Below, piece by piece: positions 57,801-64,000 of a stretch of DNA of 64,000 nt. The translations under genes and the position numbers were made by a program. The DNA lies in contig NGZR01000005.1 in the NCBI GenBank assembly GCA_002197995.1, positions 2,232,001-2,296,000 of the forward strand, read 5' to 3'. Every line of letters starts with the position of its first letter. Position 1 is the stretch's first letter. This stretch comes from Gaeumannomyces sp. JS-464 (taxonomy: Eukaryota > Ascomycota > Sordariomycetes > Magnaporthales > Magnaporthaceae). The notes beneath the pieces were generated by a model, which saw only the letters and a list, made by a program, of their open reading frames with translations, had not been told where the DNA came from and searched no databases.

Positions 57801-60795
57801 GACGATGATGGAGCTTATGGGCACATCTCTCTGGGGCGGTCGTTCGCGCTGGAGCTCGGCTCGTGCATCCCGACGACGGACCAGCGCCTCCAGTCTCTCA
57901 ACAGGATCGGCGACTGCCACATCAACACGGCGTCGGACTTTGTCGCTCAGTACACGACGCGCCAGGAGTACCGGTATGCCGAGACGCTGCCGGACCACAG
58001 CCTGGAGTGGCTCAGCTTTATGCGCATTGACCGGCGCTCGTCCTTCCTACCGAGCCCCGACAGCGACAACAGCGACGCCGTCACTGCGCTCGCCCACATC
58101 GAGGCCAGGCTCAATGGGAAGAAGAACACACCCCTGGGCGACGTCCGCGACATCCTGCGCCGCGCCGCCGCCCTTCTTTGCCGCAGTGAGCGGCCCGAGT
58201 GCGCGGTTGCCCACTACCTCGTCAGCATCCCATTCGCCATGTTCACAAAGCAGTCCATTAAGCTTGGAGTGTCTCTGTGGCTCGGCGTCATGAATGAGAA
58301 CCCGATGCTGGAGCCTCGCCTGCTCAACGAGATTGCGCAGCAGTGGGAGCTGAGTCTGCAGAAAAAGCTCGGCCTCTTCAGCCCAGCCATCGCCAACCCC
58401 GACCCCTTCCTCCTCAAGGAGGAGTTTGCCCCGAGCGACGCTGCCCACATGGCAAAGCGGAAGCAGCTGGTGCACAACCTGCTGTCTCCCCACACGCGGC
58501 TGCTCCAGTTCCTCAGCAGCCACTTCAACGCCACCCGTCTCGGCAGCGCCGATACCCAAAGAGTCTTCTTGCGCCTCCTGGACCTCACGCTAGACGCCAT
58601 CAAGTCTTCGACGCCACACCCCATGGCCCGCGACCTCAAGTTCCAGATCATTCTCTACGGCCTGCGCGTCCTGCGCACCAGCACCACCCTCAGCGCTATC
58701 GCCCAGTGGCGCCTGAAGGATAAGCTCCTGTCAGCCGCCCTCAGCTGGTTCAACGGCCCGCCCAGCTGGTCCTTTGGCAGCAACGTCCTCCAGCTCAGGA
58801 CCGAGATCAGGCTCCTGTCGGACATCATGGGCGCGGTGAAAGCCGTCTCGTTTATCGGTGCCAACGCCGTGGGCAGCATCAAGTCGCTCCAGGCGAGGGA
58901 GCAGCTCTTGCTGCTGCTGCTGGAGAGCGAACATACCAGGCTCCGGGTCTGGGTATACCCCTTGGGCGAGCCAGCGGCTGCCGCCGCGCATGCCACAGTA
59001 AACCATCCGTACAAAGGTGGTATTGAGGTGAGCTGCTTCTGTGAATCTCGCGGGTCTCTCCTATAACGCGGCTACTTAAACTTGGGCTAATCAAACAACT
59101 ACAGGCTGCCATTCTCCCGCTCATCCGCACTGCCTGGGAAGAGAATCCATCCATTGCTGTTGGCTTGGTCTCCAGGTTCCAGAACAACCTCAAGATCCAC
59201 AAGGAAGTCCGATGGCTACTCCTCAACTTCCCAAGCAAGGCTGTGTCCGACCCGAGGCCATCGCCGTCTTGCTGGATGGCGCTCTACCTGTAGATGTCAG
59301 CGTTCAGCTCAAACACCTGCTCTACTGGGCTCCGGTTGCTCCCATCACGGCCGTGACGTACTTCCTGCCCGCGTTCCAGAACCACCCTCTAATTATTCAG
59401 TACGCTATGAGGGCGCTGGAGAGCCACCCGGTCGATGTGACCTTCTTCTACGTCCCCCAGATCGTGCAGACGCTGCGGCACGATGCCCTAGGGTATGTGG
59501 AGCGTTATATTCTCGAGACGGCCCAGTTTTCGCAGCTGTTTGCGCACCAGATCATCTGGAACATGAAGGCAAACGCCTACAAGGATGACGACTCAACGAT
59601 CCCGGATGCGATCAAGCCCACGCTTGATAAGGTTATGGCGAAGATGAATGAGAGCTTCAGCGCGATAGACCGCGAGTTCTACGAGCGCGAATTTGCGTTC
59701 TTCGACGAGGTGACGGGCATCTCGGGCAAGCTCAAGCCGCTTATCAAAAGGTCCAAGGAGGAGAAGAAGCAGAAGATCGAGGAGGAGCTGCGCAAGATCA
59801 AGGTCGAGGTCGGCGTCTACCTACCCAGCAACCCGGACGGTGTGGTCATCGGCATCGACCGCAAGTCAGGCAAGCCTCTGCAAAGCCACGCCAAGGCGCC
59901 TTACATGGCCACTTTCCGCATCAAGCGCAACAAGGCTGTTGACGCGACCGACAACCTGCTCGAGGAGTCGGCCAAGCCTAACGGATCCATGGCAACGGAG
60001 AACACGATCGAGGTCTGGCAGTCGGCCATCTTCAAGGTGGGCGACGACTGCCGGCAGGATGTGCTCGCGCTGCAGATGATTGCCGCCTTCAGGGGAATCT
60101 TCCACAGCGTGGGGCTCGACGTGTACGTGTTCCCGTACCGGGTCACGGCGACGGCGCCCGGATGCGGCGTCATCGACGTGCTGCCAAACTCCATCAGCCG
60201 CGACATGCTGGGCCGTGAGGCGGTCAACGGGCTGTACGAGTACTTCGCGTCAAAGTACGGCAACGAGGACTCGCTGCGGTTCCAGCAGGCGCGCAATAAC
60301 TTTGTCAAGAGCATGGCGGCCTACTCCATCATCTCGTTCCTGCTCCAGTTCAAGGACCGGCACAACGGCAACATCATGGTGGACGATGCGGGCCACATCC
60401 TGCATATCGACTTTGGCTTCTGCTTCGACATTGCGCCCGGGGGCATCAAGTTCGAGCGCGCGCCCTTCAAGCTCACGTCGGAGATGATGGCCGTCATGGG
60501 CGGTTCGACCGACTCACAGGCCTTCAAGAGCTTCGAGGAGCTGTGCGTCAAGGCGTTCCTCGCGTCGCGCCAGCACACGGAGAAGCTCTCGCAGATTGTG
60601 CTGCTCATGATGGACAGCGGCCTCCCGTGCTTCAAGCCCGAGAGCGTCAAGCACTTCAAGGACCGCTTCGTACTCGACCGCACCGAGCGCGAGGCCGCCG
60701 ACTTTGTCAAGGACCTGATCCGCAAGAGCCACGGCAGCTACTCGACCGGCTTCTACGACTCGTTCCAGCTCATGACCAACGGCATCCCGTACTGA
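54864..60795 (+). CDS. STT4: Phosphatidylinositol 4-kinase III alpha (Stt4), three exons, two frameshifts
   Basis: Makes PI4P at the plasma membrane, supporting cell-wall integrity and polarity signalling. Exon 1 is 54864-55040 (MATDIRQRALEKIAALSAQN). After a 76-nt intron (GTGAGC..GACTAG), exon 2 (55117-59027) begins TIREYEVLLALCKAAPL. A 77-nt intron precedes exon 3 (59105-60795). The long helical N-terminal region and the lipid-kinase unique domain precede the kinase domain, which has the nucleotide-binding segment WQSAIFKVGDDCRQDVLALQ, the catalytic loop DRHNGN (Asp ~1781) and the activation loop DFGF (~1799), and ends SFQLMTNGIPY. The frame is broken at 56439-56442 (four G; five restores TGEEETSAVYGNVVQAICGI) and at 59251-59253 (three C; four restores SDPEAIAVLLDGALPVDV). 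The corrected length is ~1926 residues, like yeast Stt4 (1900). Confidence 0.94.
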
Positions 60796-61433
60796 ACAAG
60801 ATCTTTTTTGAGAGCTCCACATTTGTTCTCTTAAGTCTGTCATTGCTTGTTGCGTTTCACGTCCAATAGATCCTTTTTGGTTCGCCCGACCCAAGTTTAT
60901 TTTCTTCATTTTGTTTTCGCGGCCCTGCTGAAAGCCCGTTTCATACAAGACACTGAAACGTTCTTCGCATGGCCCGTGGCGCCTCCTTCTGGGTTTGAAT
61001 GATTTAGACATTTAGATACAATACCATCTGCTAATAATATGATCTCAAAATGATACCTTCACTCTAAAAAAAAAGTGTGCCATATCACTTGACATAGCGG
61101 GTGAGTCCCATCGATGGGCCGAAGCCGATCTCAACAATCAGGTCCAGTGTCGGAGGTGGGCTACTCGCAGGAAGGAGCTTTCAGCGCTCATGTTCAGGTT
61201 ATCCAGGCAGCGCACTTATTCCTTCGCTCCATGCATCTTACGGTGTCGGGGCTGTGTGAGGCTGTGGCCTCCTGCGGCTACAAACCTATCAGGACTGAGA
61301 AAAGAAAAGAAAATCAACACGGTTTTGATAGGCAATGACGGTCTGGAGCACGCAATGATACTTTGAGCGGTGATTGCACCCGGCTCGTGGCAACGCGCGA
61401 AATATGAGGCGAATAGACGCAGAGACACGCCGT
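60796..61433. other. Intergenic region between converging STT4 and the cation transporter
   Basis: This 638-base segment carries the 3' UTRs of both genes, with T-rich sequence after the STT4 stop and an A9 run at 61066-61074. No gene is supported. Confidence 0.6.
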
Positions 61434-63882
61434 CTAGGAGTTGTGCTGCTGCTCCATGTGAGTGGGCAGGTTGTACGTGGCGTAGTCAGTGTGCACAAAG
61501 GCCCTGTCCACGATTGGCACCGACTCGAGCACGTATTGCAGGCTCTCGCTGTTGGCGGGGCGGAGCAGATAAAAATAGACAGTCAGCAGGCAGCCCGTCC
61601 GCAGAAGGCTGGGAAAGGGTCACATAACAGAAAAGACGGTGAAAGGCAGAAAGATGGGGGACGGGGCAAGGGATAGTATCAACTAACGCTAAATCGTGGC
61701 TGTCCTTCAGTGAGGTGCTAGCGTCCAGCACGATGTCGACCTATAATTTTTGGCAACGTCAGCGGGATGATGCAGGGAGGACAAGACCAAACACAGCCGC
61801 AGTCTAATGTGGTGACTAGAACTCTCCAGACAACACGTAGTCGATGTTCACTTATTTTCTTGCCTCTTTTTTTTTTTTTTTTTTTTCGTGACGTACCTCA
61901 ACATTGAGCTTGTCTCCCGAATGATAAGCCTGTAGACCCTGGATCTGCTTGATGGTTTTGGCAAACCTCATGGTCAAGTAGAGAACTGGAGGGTGGAGGG
62001 ACAAGAACGAATTGGGCCGCTGGGTCAGCATGGACAATCAAAATGGCGCAGATGGGCAGGCAAGTGGGTGAGCCCGCGATCCGAAGGTTTACTGACGGAT
62101 GTTCCTCTGGTCCGCTGACGCAGAGAAGCCACAGAGGTTCTTGATGTGCTCGACCGAGGTCTGGGACCAGTTCACAACCACGACCAGAGACAGCAACAGG
62201 CCGCCGAGGGCGTCCATCCACCAGATCCCAGCGAAGGAACCAACTAGAGACAAGCGTTCAGAGTTAGGAGATAGGGCCGACACTACGGTGCCAAGCATGC
62301 ATGTTCGGAAACCCCCGTGCCAAGTCCATCAGGGCTTGAGAAGACAAGGAAGAAACAGAAGGAGACGTCAGGACCAATGACGTACTAATTGGGAACGCAA
62401 TGGAGCCGGCGTTGAATATCACGTCCGTGCTTGCGTCCGAGGCCCTAGTTTAGCGCTGAGTCAGTCATGTGTTCGGGTCGAAACAGCCAGAGCGGCCTCA
62501 AGGCATGAAGATGACGCCACTAGGAGGTAGGAGCAAGGGAGAAAGGGGGTGAGGGGTAAGCCAGAAGGCCTTGCAGCCGAGGCACTCACAGCGCCTGGAC
62601 ACTTGAGTTCTTGACGAGCCTGCACCAGAACCAGCACAAGCCCTTGACAATGACAGTGCTGAGCATGATGGAGATTGCCGGGAGGCCTCTGTGGTTCGAG
62701 ATTGTTAGATGCCTCATCGTTGTTCTTCGAACCCGACTGGACCGAGCGGGCTCGCCATGTCCGCAGCAGGGGTATGCAGCGCTGGATCACATACAATTCA
62801 ATGACTTCGTGGTTCGGGGAAGCAAGCCGTTGTATGGCTTCCATGGAAACCTGGCAGAAAGAGGTAATCATGATGACGGAGAAAACAAGGACACCAAGCG
62901 GCTCGAGCCTCCGGCGGCCAACAGGATACGAGTACTGGTCCTGGTGACTGATAAGCCAGGTAGTGAGCCAGACAATGACGGTGGACAGGAAGTCGAGGAC
63001 GGCGTCGACTAAACTGGCGAGAACCGAGACGGAGGGCACTGAGATGATGACAGCGATTTTGCCGGCAAGGAGAATGGCGTTGGCGGCGAAGTTGACGTAG
63101 ATGGCCAGGGTGACTATAGGTGCCGAGCTGTCCACGTTGTCATCCTCGATAAAGGGGATGTCGTGCTTGGGCAGAAGTGGCTGCTCCTCATCTGGCTCCT
63201 GGTCGCCCAAGATCGGCAGCGGCGCCGACCCGGTGTGGCGGTAGATGTCCTGCGGGGTCCGCTTCACCCTCTTGGCAGCCGATGCGATCGAGGCGGCGGC
63301 CGAGTCGGCCGACATGGAGGCCAGCTGCGTGGTGGCCGACCCCGAGGTTGGGGAGTCGACGACTCCTCCGAGATGGTCTCGGGGATCTCAACGCCGCGGA
63401 AGGCCGAGGCGGGCATGTTGTTGTACTCGTTTAGCAGGTCATGGGGCAGAGACGAGTCCAGGAGCCGGTCGATGTAGAGATATTGCTGGATCAGATAGTT
63501 GGTCCTCTCGTAGTATCGACGGATCGGTTTCTTCATGGTGCTGAGATCGGCCTCGGTCTTCCAGTACGACTCCCAGCGGTATCGGGGGTTCCTGCCGATG
63601 AGTCGCATAGAGCGCATGTGCGGGGTGTTGAGGAGGGCATTCATGCGACGCTCCTCGGGCGCGGGCCCGCTGGTCCTCGACATCATCGTCCGACGTGGAG
63701 CGGTCCAAGGCAGCCTCCTCATCGTCTCGCCAATGCAGCAGCGACGTTGCTGAGCGGTTCCTGATCATGGAGGCCAGCGCCCCCGGGCCTCTGGGAGACA
63801 GCGGGTATGGGGGGTCATCCTGCATCAACAGAAAGTGTGGTCGCTTGTATGACGAGGGCCCTTCAGTACTAGGGGATGTCAT
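61434..63882 (-). CDS. Cation diffusion facilitator transporter, Mn-CDF type, seven exons, two frameshifts
   Basis: A proton-coupled exporter of divalent metal, probably manganese, from the cytosol into an organelle or out of the cell. Exons (minus): 62795-63882, 62590-62688, 62386-62444, 62097-62243, 61897-61985, 61688-61740, 61434-61548. All junctions agree in phase. The ATG at 63882 gives MTSPSTEGPSSYKRPHFLLM; a further upstream exon outside the window cannot be excluded. A long cytosolic N-terminus leads to the transmembrane domain starting VTLAIYVNFAANAILLAGKI. Metal-site motifs are both DxxxD (VDAVLD, ~293-297; SDASTD, ~399-403), the pattern of Mn-type rather than Zn-type (HxxxD) members. 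The cytosolic C-terminal domain ends YNLPTHMEQQHNS. Frame breaks lie at 63657-63659 (one extra G) and 63350-63353 (one G too few), both in the N-terminal tail. Corrected length is 549 residues. Confidence 0.9.
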
Positions 63883-64000
63883 GTTGGGCGACGGTTGGTT
63901 GCCACACGCCAACGGTACCAGCGCCAGCCACAGACGGGAATAAGGCGCGTGGGGTTGGCAGCAGCCGGAAAATGAGGATGAGAGGCTGCCCAAAGAGGGA

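Noticed and set aside
1..64000. CRISPR arrays, bacterial operons, rRNA genes or a biosynthetic gene cluster
   Set aside because: No spaced repeat array, no rRNA sequence and no backbone synthase were seen, and the genes are unrelated eukaryotic ones.

Overview
The window is nuclear DNA of a filamentous ascomycete (Pezizomycotina). Genes are separated by long non-coding stretches. Spliced genes carry short introns (70-262 nt) with GTRNGT-like donors and CTRAC-like branch points, third codon positions are GC-rich, and the clearest protein families (CYS-14-type sulfate permease, NrtA-type nitrate transporter, fungal YTH/RRM protein, Pcc1, Cdc14, Stt4) have the domain layout typical of that group. 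A Sordariomycete is the best guess. This rests on remembered family resemblance and an AT-rich, RIP-like repeat, not on a phylogeny.

Layout: a truncated minus-strand gene lies at the left edge (1-504). Then come a sulfate permease (2303-4823, +), the KEOPS subunit PCC1 (5315-5839, -) divergent from the CDC14 phosphatase (6722-8970, +), a SWIM zinc-finger protein (13053-14639, +), a nested AT-rich foldback element (18681-19517), a GPI-anchored surface protein (22433-23280, +), a nitrate transporter (24959-26756, -), a large C-terminally membrane-anchored hypothetical protein (31937-36102, +), a nucleotidyltransferase-like protein (37223-38777, -), a YTH-domain m6A reader with an RRM (40886-43286, -), a decayed Tc1/mariner element (49346-50984), the proteasome subunit PRE7 (53215-54106, -) divergent from the PI 4-kinase STT4 (54864-60795, +), and a seven-exon Mn-CDF-type cation transporter (61434-63882, -).

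The genes form no single pathway. Sulfate permease and nitrate transporter are nutrient importers, without their reductases nearby. PCC1/CDC14 and PRE7/STT4 are head-to-head housekeeping pairs sharing short promoters. About half of the window has no recognisable gene, including an approximately 10 kb block (43287-53214) whose only recognised element is the transposon.

The most striking feature is technical or evolutionary. Seven otherwise well-conserved genes carry single-base frameshifts (ten in all), nearly all in short homopolymers, so a naive ORF reading splits them. I treat these as probable sequence errors and annotate each gene across the break. The most biological novelty is the nested pair of palindromic TA-insertion elements at 18.7-19.5 kb. 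I found no convincing new multi-gene system.
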